The notes beneath the pieces were generated by a model, which worked only from the letters and a program-made list of their open reading frames with translations, ran no database searches and was not told the origin of the DNA. Positions 27,436 through 35,554 of a stretch of DNA of 63,245 nucleotides are shown here, piece by piece. The number at the start of each line of letters is the position of its first letter. The stretch's first letter is position 1. Both the position numbers and the translations under genes were made by a program. Origin of the DNA: an uncultured bacterium (GTDB lineage: Bacteria; Hydrogenedentota; Hydrogenedentia; Hydrogenedentales; Hydrogenedentaceae); the NCBI GenBank assembly GCA_937124615.1, contig CAKZKR010000014.1:1-63245 (forward strand). Reading direction: 5' to 3'.

Positions 27436-28891
27436 AAAGACTTTGTACTCTGGCAACAAATGGGGTTTTATTCTCTGTGAAAACTTTGAATGTAAACATC
27501 TCATCAGTGTTAACAGAACAATAAGATAGCCAATTTCTTGCCCGACTTTTTTGGTAAATAATAGGTTTTGTCTCGCCTTTATTGACTTCAATGGTAAATG
27601 TGTCGGTATCTTCTAAGAGAAGGTCAATTTGAATCTTGTTGGCTCTCATGTCAAGCCAATAAGAACCTGTTTTTTCAAAAGAGATATGTTTAATTATGGA
27701 GCCATCAGAACTTTTAATTTCTATTTTATGAGGTGGTTGTATATATTGATTTTTGAAGAAACGGGCCACATTGGGAATTTGTGTGAACGGATTTATGAAA
27801 GTGCCGAGAATATGAGTTTCTACTGCACTAAAAATGATGACAGTTGATATGAAGAGCATAAAAACCTGAAATAGACAAAGGCTTAGTGTTTTAATTAATG
27901 AGGTGGCAAATATTCCTAAAAAGACAAGAAATGAAAAGATAGGAAAGAATATGAAACCCCATAAAAATAGGGGTTTGGGTAGCCATGAAGAAAGATTGAC
28001 AAAGGATGCTATTAACAGTCCGGTTAAAATTATAAGATTCATAGGTATTTTTTCTCTTAATCCAATGATATTAAACCCAATTTTGATGAACAAAGGAGAA
28101 ACAAAGAGCAGTACGATGTTGGTAATAAACCGAGCGGGAAAGAGTTCGTACCGGTATATATCCCAAAAAGTTAGACTTATATGGATGGATTTATAATTTT
28201 CGAGGAAAAACTTTAATGACATAAATATGTTTATTGAAATGAACGAAATGGTAACTAATCCAAGGAGTAAAGTAATGATTTCTGGTGTTAAAATAATTAT
28301 TGGATTGAAATGAACATCTGGGGGAGATAAATCGAGTTGAGTGGATTCCAATGTAAGAGGTTCGCCACATTTCAAACAATGGTCCATATAGCCTTTGTTT
28401 TCTGTGCCACAACGCTTACATATAGATTCTGGAAGCAAATCAAAATCAGAACTGAAAGTGAAGGGAAAAGGTGTTTTTCTAACATGTTTTTTGCATAAGA
28501 AACTATCTATTCGTGTAATAGCTGTCTGAGCCCATCTATGTTCAGGATTAATTGCGATAAGTTTTTCATATACTTTTTTTGCTTCTTCTATTTTTCCAAT
28601 AGTAATCAGTGCCCTTCCCAGTTGCTCGTATAGTCCCGGTTCATTTCCCCATTTTTCTATTGCTATTTTGAGTTCTTTTACAGAATCTTCATATCTACCA
28701 AGACGGTATAATGTTGCGGATAGGAATCTATAAACATTTATGTGAGGTTCCCATTCGTTCTTTAGTACATTCAAGTGCTCTAATGCTAATACATAATCTT
28801 TGCTCTGATAAAGTTTTTTTGCTAATTTCCAACGATTTTCGTAATCTTTGGGGTTTTTATCCACATAGTCAAGTAAATCAAGTAGATTCAA
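27416..28891 (-). CDS. TPR / zinc-ribbon / polytopic membrane protein
   Basis: 491 residues in three parts. Residues ~1-130 form TPR-like helical pairs (YRLGRYEDSVKELKIAIEKW, LGRALITIGKIEEAKKVYEKLI). Residues 158-175 hold a zinc ribbon with Cys158, Cys161, Cys172 and Cys175 (CKRCG...CLKCG). Residues ~200-390 hold about six membrane helices, followed by a ~100-residue probably extracytoplasmic beta-rich C-terminus. I do not recognise a named family; the layout resembles Yip1-like or membrane-anchoring scaffold proteins. The start ATG 28891 lies 21 bases after the stop of the small membrane protein gene on the same strand. The C-terminal coding end overlaps the O-antigen-ligase-like gene. Confidence 0.6.
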   Translation of the reverse strand: MNLLDLLDYVDKNPKDYENRWKLAKKLYQSKDYVLALEHLNVLKNEWEPHINVYRFLSATLYRLGRYEDSVKELKIAIEKWGNEPGLYEQLGRALITIGKIEEAKKVYEKLIAINPEHRWAQTAITRIDSFLCKKHVRKTPFPFTFSSDFDLLPESICKRCGTENKGYMDHCLKCGEPLTLESTQLDLSPPDVHFNPIIILTPEIITLLLGLVTISFISINIFMSLKFFLENYKSIHISLTFWDIYRYELFPARFITNIVLLFVSPLFIKIGFNIIGLREKIPMNLIILTGLLIASFVNLSSWLPKPLFLWGFIFFPIFSFLVFLGIFATSLIKTLSLCLFQVFMLFISTVIIFSAVETHILGTFINPFTQIPNVARFFKNQYIQPPHKIEIKSSDGSIIKHISFEKTGSYWLDMRANKIQIDLLLEDTDTFTIEVNKGETKPIIYQKSRARNWLSYCSVNTDEMFTFKVFTENKTPFVARVQSLFILSPQ

Positions 28892-28912
28892 TGTGATTCT
28901 CCTGAAAAATTA

Positions 28913-29179
28913 TTAACTAGACTTTTTCTTCTTTTTTCTCTCTTTTTTTCTTATTTCCTTATGTTTTGCAAGATTGATTCGATAAAGAATTTCATTTACA
29001 ACCCATGCAATTACTGCTCCGATCACAGCAGACATTCCTACTGTTAAACCTATATGAACACCGATAGAATTATCATAAAGTAATAAACCCGATAAAAAAT
29101 AGTTTGGTATAAGTAGTAAAATAGTGCATATTGACCAGAAGACCCATCCTACCGACTCAATATTTTTGAATTGTTTCAT
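28913..29179 (-). CDS. Small two-helix membrane protein with lysine-rich tail
   Basis: 88 residues with two hydrophobic helices (VGWVFWSICTILLLIPNYFL and a second from about residue 41: GVHIGLTVGMSAVIGAVIAW) and a strongly basic C-terminus with several KK and KKK runs. No family recognised. ATG 29179 (MKQFKNIES) is taken as the start. The in-frame ATG 29203 would add eight residues and overlap the histidine kinase gene by 17 bases. The only good ribosome site (AAGGAG) lies 13 bases before ATG 29179, inside the end of the kinase gene, so translation is probably coupled. It lies between the kinase and the TPR membrane protein in what looks like one operon. Confidence 0.5.
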   Translation of the reverse strand: MKQFKNIESVGWVFWSICTILLLIPNYFLSGLLLYDNSIGVHIGLTVGMSAVIGAVIAWVVNEILYRINLAKHKEIRKKERKKKKKSS

Positions 29180-29186
29180 CGTATTA

Positions 29187-30458
29187 CTACATCTCCTTTC
29201 CATTTGTTTCTATATTGTTCTGGGGAATAGTAATTATAAATGTCGTTCCGGTATCTTTTTCACTAATAACATTAATTTTTCCCCCATGTTCTTCTACAAT
29301 TTTTTTGGTTACAGATAACCCCAGCCCTGTTCCTCGATAACCTTTCGTAGTGAAAAAAGGCTCAAATATATGTTCTATATCTTCACTGGGAATACCCTTT
29401 CCATTATCCGATACAAGGATAATTAAATCATTATTATCAGATAATTTCCCCTCAAGTTTAACAAAGCCTTTTCCATTAGGTACTGTTTCTCCTGCATTCA
29501 AAAGCAAATTAGTTAAACAGTGAATAATACCATTCGGGTCGAGGAATACCTTTTCCTGCACCTGGGATATATCAATTTTTAATTCTATCTGACGGTTCGA
29601 GAAAAGATCTGCGAAAAATTCAGATACCTTGCTTGTTATGTCATGTAAGTCGCAATATATTTTTTTGGGTATCCGAGGTTTGGAAAATAATAATAAGTCT
29701 TTGACGAATTCAAAAACATAGAGGGATGTTCTTTTAAGAACAGGCCATGCTTTGTGAACAACCTCATAATTCTTTTGGTGTAGTGATTTTTCGATAAGTT
29801 CTGTGCTGGTCAACATTCCCGTTAGTATATTTTTTAGATGATGTGCCAGTACAGTCAGTGTATAACCTATGGCTGTGAATCGTTCTGCCTGGATTTTCTC
29901 TTGTATTAGTTGCGAATTTACGACAGCAGAAGCAGCCCATGACGCTAATATTTCTAAAAAACGGAGGTCTTCATGTGAAAAAGATTCATGGCCTACTTTA
30001 TTAATCATTTCGATTACACCTATTAACCGTTGACGGTCGATTAATGGAACCGCAAGGATATTTCGTGTCGAAAATTGAGTTGCCATGTCCACTCCCGGAA
30101 AGAAACGCGAGTCGTTTTTAGCATCATTAACAATGAGTGGTTTTTTTGTTCTTGCGACTTCTCCTGCGATTCCGCAATTTATAGGTAATCGAATTTCTTT
30201 TTTTACTATCTCAGAACCTACAGGTCCTAAAGTTACCTGAAATGATAACTCTTGCTTTTTATCATCATAAAGTAATAAAGAACCGGCTTCTGCATTGCAT
30301 GCTTTTTTACACTCCTCTGTAATAATTATTATAAGTTGTTCGATATCTGTTAAGTTGGTGTAAAAATGTTGAACCCTATATATCGATTGGATATAGTTAC
30401 GGATATTTTCATCCAACCAATCTAGTTTTGTAATTTCACTATCTAAATTATTTGCCAT
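29187..30458 (-). CDS. GAF-domain sensor histidine kinase
   Basis: 423 residues, with no membrane segment, so cytoplasmic. A GAF domain covers about residues 40-182 (AGSLLLYDDKKQELSF, GIAGEVARTKKPLIVND, LAVPLIDRQRLIGVIEMIN). The dimerisation/phosphoacceptor helix carries AHHLKN with His206 as the likely phosphorylated residue. The HATPase domain has the N box (LTNLLLNAGETV), the G1 box (VSDNGKGIP), FEPFFTTK and the G2 box (GTGLGLSVTKKIVEEHGG), of the NtrB-like type. No response regulator is adjacent, so the partner is elsewhere. It leads a run of minus-strand genes: the small membrane protein and the TPR membrane protein follow closely. Confidence 0.9.
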   Translation of the reverse strand: MANNLDSEITKLDWLDENIRNYIQSIYRVQHFYTNLTDIEQLIIIITEECKKACNAEAGSLLLYDDKKQELSFQVTLGPVGSEIVKKEIRLPINCGIAGEVARTKKPLIVNDAKNDSRFFPGVDMATQFSTRNILAVPLIDRQRLIGVIEMINKVGHESFSHEDLRFLEILASWAASAVVNSQLIQEKIQAERFTAIGYTLTVLAHHLKNILTGMLTSTELIEKSLHQKNYEVVHKAWPVLKRTSLYVFEFVKDLLLFSKPRIPKKIYCDLHDITSKVSEFFADLFSNRQIELKIDISQVQEKVFLDPNGIIHCLTNLLLNAGETVPNGKGFVKLEGKLSDNNDLIILVSDNGKGIPSEDIEHIFEPFFTTKGYRGTGLGLSVTKKIVEEHGGKINVISEKDTGTTFIITIPQNNIETNGKEM

Positions 30459-30481
30459 CCTTATTTATTCCAAATAATAAG

Positions 30482-31240
30482 TTAATAAATTTTTATATTT
30501 TTAATATGTTTTATTCTTCGTTGTTCTTGTAATCTCTTTATTCTGCTATAAATAGTTTTTAATTCATTAATTGAGATATTACTTAAAACAGTAAAAATCA
30601 AGTCTTTTAATATCTCTTCATTTACAAAATCACAAAAGGAATCGTAAATTTGTATTAAATTTTTTATTTTATATTTTATTTGAAAAGGACTTATCAAACA
30701 AACAGAATCCAAATCAATTAGATAGATATTATCTCCACTTATAGTGAGTAGATTTTTACCCGACAAATCCTTATGATATATTCCTTTCTCCCATAAGAGA
30801 ATAAGCAGTTTTTTTAAAGTATGAAAAAAATTATCTATAGTGATATTTTTCTTTATATATATATTATTCTTAATAAAAACCTCCACATTACAATTTTCTT
30901 GAAGGTACTCAGAGATAAAAAAATGTTGATAAGGTAAATAAAATTTGAGAGTCTCAAAGTGTGCAATAGGTTGCGGAGTATGTATACCACTTTTTATCAA
31001 ATAATTACTTATATTCCATGCATTTCTACATCGCTTTGATAGTAATACATGTCTGAAAGCACCTTCAATAAAATGATAATTTGTTTTTTTTATAAAATAG
31101 ACACCTAAATGAAACGAAGAAGTTTTAGATGTCTCTTTTATTATTTTTCCTTTAGTATACAATTCATTCAGTATATCATCCGGGTCAAAATTCTTAACAT
31201 TTGACCATAATTGATAATTCGATTTCTTTCTATATTCCAT
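30482..31240 (-). CDS. Kdo/WaaP-family lipopolysaccharide kinase-like protein (first copy)
   Basis: 252 residues with a small protein-kinase-like fold of the Kdo kinase/WaaP family, which phosphorylates sugars of the lipopolysaccharide inner core at the cytoplasmic membrane. Seen: the catalytic loop GIYHKDLSGKNLL (His-x-Asp-Leu-x3-Asn) and the metal-binding segment YLIDLDSVCL (DFG equivalent). The N-terminus carries a probable ATP-site lysine in FRHVLLSKR or VYFIKK. The gene is visibly more A+T-rich than its surroundings, as is its neighbour. It lies 18 bases downstream of the second copy, same strand. The exact acceptor sugar cannot be told. Confidence 0.72.
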   Translation of the reverse strand: MEYRKKSNYQLWSNVKNFDPDDILNELYTKGKIIKETSKTSSFHLGVYFIKKTNYHFIEGAFRHVLLSKRCRNAWNISNYLIKSGIHTPQPIAHFETLKFYLPYQHFFISEYLQENCNVEVFIKNNIYIKKNITIDNFFHTLKKLLILLWEKGIYHKDLSGKNLLTISGDNIYLIDLDSVCLISPFQIKYKIKNLIQIYDSFCDFVNEEILKDLIFTVLSNISINELKTIYSRIKRLQEQRRIKHIKNIKIY

Positions 31241-31258
31241 TGCTGTTTTATTTATATT

Positions 31259-32059
31259 TTATTGCTTTTTATTGAAAAATTTTTTTACTTTTATCCATTG
31301 GATGTGTGGATAAGAAAAAAAGTAGGAGTAACTAGATAAGTCAGAAATATCATAACCATTCAATAAAATACTAAAAAAGTCAATACTTATATCCCTTTTG
31401 AAAAAAGAACGTTTTAGCCTTAATAAGTTTTGTGTGCGATTGAAAAGATTTATCGAGGGTAGTTTTTTTGCATTATCAAAATCAATTAGATAAACAGATT
31501 TTTCCGCCGGGTTAATTAATATATTCCTAATTTGCAAGTCATTATGAAGGATACCAATATTGTGCATGGTTCTGATGGTTCTCCCACATTTGATTAAAAT
31601 ATCATATTTTTCTGAATTTGTATGTGTTTTTATTCTTAGATAATTTTCTAAAGTAACAGTATCGGAAAGATATTGTGTTATTACCCCACATTTATAGAGT
31701 CCATGTCTTTTAATCCAAAATCCGCCAAGATATTCAGGGACAGGTATATTGTTTTTTAGGGTACTTGTGTATAGGTAGAATTCATTTAAGAATCGATTTG
31801 AAAAGTAATAATATTTTGTGGAGAATAAATTTTTAAGTAAACCACCATGTGAGTAAAGTTTTAATAAAACATAGAAATTTTTATTTACCTCAGACAGAAA
31901 AATATCATTTCTTCCACCTGTGAGAGGTAACAATTTATCTGATGGTTGTTTAAATAGAAGTTTTAATGAGGTATCAAATAAGTTCGGAGAAAGGTCTTCT
32001 CTTAAAATCATAAAGGCAATGTTATTAGATATTTGTTTATATCCTTCAGGTAATAACAT
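31259..32059 (-). CDS. Kdo/WaaP-family lipopolysaccharide kinase-like protein (second copy)
   Basis: About 266 residues of the same family as the following gene. The catalytic loop is GILHNDLQIRNILI and the metal-binding segment is VYLIDFDNAKKL. FYVLLKLYSHGG near residue 80 holds a probable ATP-site lysine. The open frame extends upstream to 32218, but those extra residues are encoded by the structured RNA locus and look non-coding, so I start at ATG 32059 (MLLPEGYKQIS). No ribosome site is evident. The next in-frame ATG is 16 residues further. The transcript may originate at the promoter at about 32.30-32.33 kb, making the RNA element a leader of this gene. Confidence 0.68.
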   Translation of the reverse strand: MLLPEGYKQISNNIAFMILREDLSPNLFDTSLKLLFKQPSDKLLPLTGGRNDIFLSEVNKNFYVLLKLYSHGGLLKNLFSTKYYYFSNRFLNEFYLYTSTLKNNIPVPEYLGGFWIKRHGLYKCGVITQYLSDTVTLENYLRIKTHTNSEKYDILIKCGRTIRTMHNIGILHNDLQIRNILINPAEKSVYLIDFDNAKKLPSINLFNRTQNLLRLKRSFFKRDISIDFFSILLNGYDISDLSSYSYFFSYPHIQWIKVKKFFNKKQ

Positions 32060-32127
32060 AAAAAATAAATATTTAGATTTAAATTTTTTATTGATTAAAT
32101 AGATTATAAGACACAAGGGTATATGAT

Positions 32128-32296
32128 AAAAAGACGAGATAGGAGGGAAGCGGCAGGTTTGGGCTTCCCTGCCGCTATATTTGCGGGGGGTGTCTGAGAA
32201 ATTGCTCTGTAGGCGCAAGAGGAAAATTCGTATTCAATTTTGAAATTGAAATTTGGGCTTGTCTGAGGAATCGGGCATATGCAATTCCCAGACACC
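32128..32296 (-). ncRNA. Candidate structured RNA or riboregulatory leader, unknown family
   Basis: This stretch is distinctly more G+C-rich than its surroundings and full of long complementary arms. Bases 189-196 and 200-205 of the 32 kb block (32189-32205) pair with 32281-32296, giving 8 + 6 base pairs with a small internal loop. The same 5' arm (32284-32294) can instead pair locally with 32260-32271 (11 pairs, one bulge). A hairpin at 32233-32250 caps the enclosed region. At the 3' end AGCGGCAGG (32149-32157) pairs with 32168-32176, or alternatively GGGAAGC (32145-32151) pairs with 32163-32169, and a T5 run (minus strand) follows at 32132-32128. TTTGGGCTT and TGTCTGAG each occur twice on the plus strand. 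A near-consensus promoter points into it. It could be a standalone RNA (about 169 nt, 6S-like bubble layout) or a leader of the downstream kinase gene. Confidence 0.6.
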
Positions 32297-32302
32297 ATAT
32301 AT

Positions 32303-32332
32303 ATAGTAGCACAATATATAGTATTTTGTCAA
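32303..32332 (-). promoter_or_regulatory. Near-consensus sigma70-type promoter for the structured RNA
   Basis: Reading the minus strand, TTGACA (32332-32327) is followed by an 18-base spacer and TACTAT (32308-32303). The expected start point, about seven bases on, falls at the G of GGTGTC (32296), exactly where the long pairing arm begins. This is the best promoter match I found in the window. Confidence 0.7.
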
Positions 32333-32494
32333 GTGTTTTTTATAAAAAATTTTTAATTTAAAAATTATTTACTGGTAGGTATATACTAATGACAATTTGA
32401 AGTTTTTTATGTTTTTTTTTTATACTATTTAACAATTTGACGATATTCAATTTATTTTCAGTATTTAAAATTAAATGAGTGAGAGGGTATTTTT

Positions 32495-33622
32495 ATGATT
32501 TTTATACCTAAAGAGGTTTGCTCCAAAGAGACTCGAGTACCCATTGTTCCCGATACCGTAAAGAGATTGGTAAAATTAGGAGCCAAGGTATCCATAGAGA
32601 CGAATATGGGATGGAGTTGTGGCTATTCTGATGCACAGTATATTGAAGCAGGTGCAGAATTAGTATCGCGTAAAGAAGGTTTAGAGAATGCAGATATTGT
32701 TTTGAGGTTAAGGAAACCACCTATAGAAGAAATTAAATTACAGAAAAAAGGGTCTTTGCATATAAGTTATTTAGAACCTTTTTTTGATTTTTCGATTCAG
32801 GATGAATTTATAAAAAATGAGGTCAATGCGATATCAATGGAAATGATACCGAGGACAACATTGGCTCAAAAGATGGATGCATTGAGTTCTCAGGCAAATT
32901 TAGCGGGTTATGTGGCCGTTATTGTAGCGGCGGAAAGATTACCCATGGTATTTCCCATGATGATGACACCCGCAGGAACCCTAAAGCCAATTCGTATTTT
33001 TATAATCGGTTGTGGTGTAGCCGGTCTTCAAGCAATAGCAACTGCAAAGAGGTTGGGTGCCCGTGTTGAAGCATTCGATACAAGACCTGTTGTAGAAGAG
33101 CAAGTATTATCGTTAGGCGCAAAGTTTGTGAAGATTGATGTGGGATCTACAGGACAAACTAAAGATGGTTATGCTTTAGAACTAACTGAGGAACAAAAAC
33201 AAAAACAAAGAGAAGGTATGAAGAAAGTAATTGCACAATCCGATGTTGTAATAACAACCGCACAGGTGTTTGGGAAAAAGGCTCCTTTATTGGTTACAAA
33301 TGATATGATAAAAGCGATGAGACCGGGTAGTGTTATTGTTGACCTTGCAGCAGAAACAGGAGGAAATGTAGAAGGTTCAAAACCAGGTGAAGAAGTTATT
33401 ATTGATAATGTGGTTGTGATTGGCGCAGAGAATTTTCCAGGAAAAGTAGCCGTTCATGCAAGCCAGATGTATTCGGCTAATTTGGGTAATTTAATAGAGC
33501 ATTTCTGGAATAAGGAAGCCAAATCTTTTAATTATAGATTGGATGATGAGATATTAAATGGCTGTTTAATAATTCATGAAGGTAAATTAAGAAATGAATT
33601 AATACAAAAGGCAAGGAGTTAA
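32495..33622 (+). CDS. pntAA: NAD(P) transhydrogenase alpha subunit part 1
   Basis: A 375-residue NAD(H)-binding subunit (domain I) of proton-translocating transhydrogenase, which drives NADPH formation from NADH with the proton gradient. Seen: MIFIPKEVCSKETRVPIVPDT at the start (alanine-dehydrogenase-like family), PRTTLAQKMDALSSQANLAGY, the dinucleotide motif FIIGCGVAGLQAIATAKRLGA, the RPVVEEQVLSLGAKFV loop region, and AMRPGSVIVDLAAETGGN. Start has a GAGAGGG ribosome site. It is the first gene of pntAA-pntAB-pntB, the three-subunit form as in Rhodospirillum rubrum. Confidence 0.95.
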   Translation: MIFIPKEVCSKETRVPIVPDTVKRLVKLGAKVSIETNMGWSCGYSDAQYIEAGAELVSRKEGLENADIVLRLRKPPIEEIKLQKKGSLHISYLEPFFDFSIQDEFIKNEVNAISMEMIPRTTLAQKMDALSSQANLAGYVAVIVAAERLPMVFPMMMTPAGTLKPIRIFIIGCGVAGLQAIATAKRLGARVEAFDTRPVVEEQVLSLGAKFVKIDVGSTGQTKDGYALELTEEQKQKQREGMKKVIAQSDVVITTAQVFGKKAPLLVTNDMIKAMRPGSVIVDLAAETGGNVEGSKPGEEVIIDNVVVIGAENFPGKVAVHASQMYSANLGNLIEHFWNKEAKSFNYRLDDEILNGCLIIHEGKLRNELIQKARS

Positions 33623-33624
33623 CA

Positions 33625-34119
33625 ATGATAAAAAAGATTGCAAAACTAAAAAAAATTCCCATGATGGGATGGGTGAGTTTACTCGTTTTTGTACCTATCC
33701 TATCACTATTGTTACTGGGAAGTTTTCCAAAGGTAGAGGCAGAAAGTAATGTTGGTAATTTGTCCACTCCTGCTGTTATAGCCACTGCAACATGTTCTAC
33801 AGAACAATCCTTACCCAGCAGTAGGGCCTTAAATCCAATGACATTACTTCTTTTTACTTTCTTAATAGCGGTATTTCTCGGTGTGGAAATATTGACAAAG
33901 GTTCCGTCGCAACTTCATACTCCCCTTATGTCTGGTTCGAATGCTATTTCAGGAATTACAGTTGTAGGAGCCTGTTTAGCGGCTGGACAGGGGAGAACTT
34001 CTGTATTATTAATAGGTATTGGTGTTGTTGCAATGATTTGTGCCATGATTAATGTGGCTGGTGGTTATCTTGTAACAGATAGAATGTTAAGAATGTTTAA
34101 AGGGAAGGAAAGGAAATAG
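33625..34119 (+). CDS. pntAB: NAD(P) transhydrogenase alpha subunit part 2, with N-terminal extension
   Basis: A 164-residue membrane subunit (part of domain II). The C-terminal ~95 residues match PntAB: FLIAVFLGVEILTKVPSQLHTPLMSGSNAISGI, then hydrophobic helices and GGYLVTDRMLRMFK. The first ~65 residues are extra: a basic start, a hydrophobic helix (WVSLLVFVPILSLLLLGSF) and a Ser/Thr-rich linker, resembling a fused signal-anchor. Ordinary PntAB is about 95-110 residues. No internal ATG with a good ribosome site offers the short form at the exact domain boundary except Met near residue 71 (NPMTLLLF), so the extension may be real. It is 2 bases after pntAA. Confidence 0.88.
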   Translation: MIKKIAKLKKIPMMGWVSLLVFVPILSLLLLGSFPKVEAESNVGNLSTPAVIATATCSTEQSLPSSRALNPMTLLLFTFLIAVFLGVEILTKVPSQLHTPLMSGSNAISGITVVGACLAAGQGRTSVLLIGIGVVAMICAMINVAGGYLVTDRMLRMFKGKERK

Positions 34120-34121
34120 CA

Positions 34122-35543
34122 GTGAACGAGACAATCAAAATATTAACAGAAATTGCCTATATGGTATCGGCGGTAACATTTATTTTAGGATTAAAAATGC
34201 TTAGTAAACCCACGACCGCCATTAAGGGAAATATTATCTCTGGGTTGGGGATGTGTCTTGCTATTGCTGTTACACTTTTCAATCCAGTCGTTGAATCTTA
34301 TGAATGGATAATCATTGGTGGGCTAATAGGAAGTATCATTGGTGCTATTGCTGCGATAAAAGTGCCTATGACTTCAATGCCGGGATTTGTGGCTTTCTTT
34401 AATGGAACAGGTGGACTTGCCAGTATGTTAGTGGGTTGGTCTGATTTTCATGTTACATATACAGGTAAGGGTTATGGCTCATATAGCCTTGAGAACATTG
34501 TATTAATACTTGCCACCTATCTGGCAATGTTAATAGGCGGTGTTACCTTTTCGGGAAGTATGATTGCTTATGGAAAATTGGAAGAGAAAATTCAAGGAAA
34601 ACCTATCCTATTTAATGGGCAACAATTAGTAAATGCTATTGTATTAGGATTGGGTATTCTAATTGGCATTCTTTTCTTTATGGGTCCAAATAGTTCCTTT
34701 GTTTATCCAGCCATAATATTGTTAATGGTATTAGCGAATATTTTAGGAATACTAGTAACCATACCTATTGGTGGTGCTGATATGCCTGTTGTAATTTGTT
34801 TGTTGAATAGTTATTCTGGAATGGCTGCTTGTGCATCAGGTTTCGTTTTAAATAATACAGTATTAATCGTAGCAGGGTCCCTGGTGGGTGCCAGTGGTAT
34901 TATTCTAACCGCAATTATGTGTAAAGCAATGAATCGTTCTCTTGCAAATGTTTTATTTAGTGGTTTTGGTTCATCCGAAGGAGCGGTTAGTACTTCTGTA
35001 ACAGGAGAAGTAAAAGCATTATCCCCTGAAGATGCTTATTTCGTATTAGAAGCGGCTCGTTCTGTAGTGTTTGTTCCCGGTTATGGTATGGCCGTAGCAC
35101 AGGCTCAGCATGTTGTGAAAGAATTGGCAGATTTGTTAGAGAAAAATGGAGCAGAGGTAAGATATGCTATTCATCCTGTTGCAGGTCGTATGCCAGGGCA
35201 TATGAATGTATTATTAGCAGAAGCCAATGTCCCTTATGACCAATTGTTGGAAATGGATGATATAAATCCAATAATTGATACAGTGGATGTTTGTATTGTT
35301 GTAGGTGCCAACGATGTAGTTAATCCTTCTGCAAGAGAAGACCCCAAGAGTGCTATTTATGGCATGCCAATCATCAATGTTGATTATGCAAAAACATGTT
35401 TTGTTTTGAAGCGTTCCCTTGCTTCGGGCTTCTCAGGTGTGGAGAATCCTTTATTCTTTAAGGAAAATACGCGTATGATTTTTGGTGATGCTAAACAAAC
35501 ATTAACAGCGATTATAAATCAATTTAAAGAAGCACAAGAGTAA
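34122..35543 (+). CDS. pntB: NAD(P) transhydrogenase beta subunit
   Basis: 473 residues. About nine membrane helices (domain II, residues ~1-270) with MTSMPGFVAFFNGTGGLASML and GGADMPVVICLLNSYSGMAACASGF precede the NADP(H)-binding domain III (~295-473). Domain III shows VFVPGYGMAVAQAQH, YAIHPVAGRMPGHMNVLLAEA, VGANDVVNP and PIINVDYAKTCFVLKRS. Starts with GTG 34122, two bases after the pntAB stop, with GGAAA just upstream. The set is complete, so a functional proton-translocating enzyme is expected in the inner membrane. A strong terminator follows. Confidence 0.95.
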   Translation: MNETIKILTEIAYMVSAVTFILGLKMLSKPTTAIKGNIISGLGMCLAIAVTLFNPVVESYEWIIIGGLIGSIIGAIAAIKVPMTSMPGFVAFFNGTGGLASMLVGWSDFHVTYTGKGYGSYSLENIVLILATYLAMLIGGVTFSGSMIAYGKLEEKIQGKPILFNGQQLVNAIVLGLGILIGILFFMGPNSSFVYPAIILLMVLANILGILVTIPIGGADMPVVICLLNSYSGMAACASGFVLNNTVLIVAGSLVGASGIILTAIMCKAMNRSLANVLFSGFGSSEGAVSTSVTGEVKALSPEDAYFVLEAARSVVFVPGYGMAVAQAQHVVKELADLLEKNGAEVRYAIHPVAGRMPGHMNVLLAEANVPYDQLLEMDDINPIIDTVDVCIVVGANDVVNPSAREDPKSAIYGMPIINVDYAKTCFVLKRSLASGFSGVENPLFFKENTRMIFGDAKQTLTAIINQFKEAQE

Positions 35544-35554
35544 GAAATAGTATT

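Larger units (their letters stand above)
32060..32494. other. 435-base intergenic region between WaaP-like kinase and pntAA
   Basis: The only gap over 300 bases. It contains the structured RNA locus (32128-32296) and its promoter (32303-32332). The remaining 32341-32494 is very A+T-rich and must hold the pntAA promoter on the plus strand, but I see no clear -35/-10 pair or other element there. Confidence 0.6.

Noticed and set aside
30482-32059. Reading the two small kinases as Ser/Thr protein kinases or toxin-antitoxin HipA
   Set aside because: Length, the HxDLxxxN loop and the IDxD segment fit the Kdo/WaaP kinase family better, and no antitoxin-type partner is adjacent.
32060-32218. Upstream extension of the second WaaP-like kinase (start at 32218)
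   Set aside because: The extra 53 residues would be encoded within the RNA stems and show no kinase-family similarity. ATG 32059 gives a normal N-terminus.
32128-32296. Assignment of the structured RNA to SRP RNA, tmRNA or RNase P RNA
   Set aside because: None of the diagnostic parts is present: no GGAA-capped SRP helix 8 motif, no tmRNA tag reading frame, no RNase P core. A 6S-like layout remains only a hypothesis.
32104-32298. A 64-residue open frame on the minus strand across the structured RNA
   Set aside because: Its codons follow the pairing arms, it has no ribosome site and its translation resembles no protein. The base-pairing explains the sequence better.
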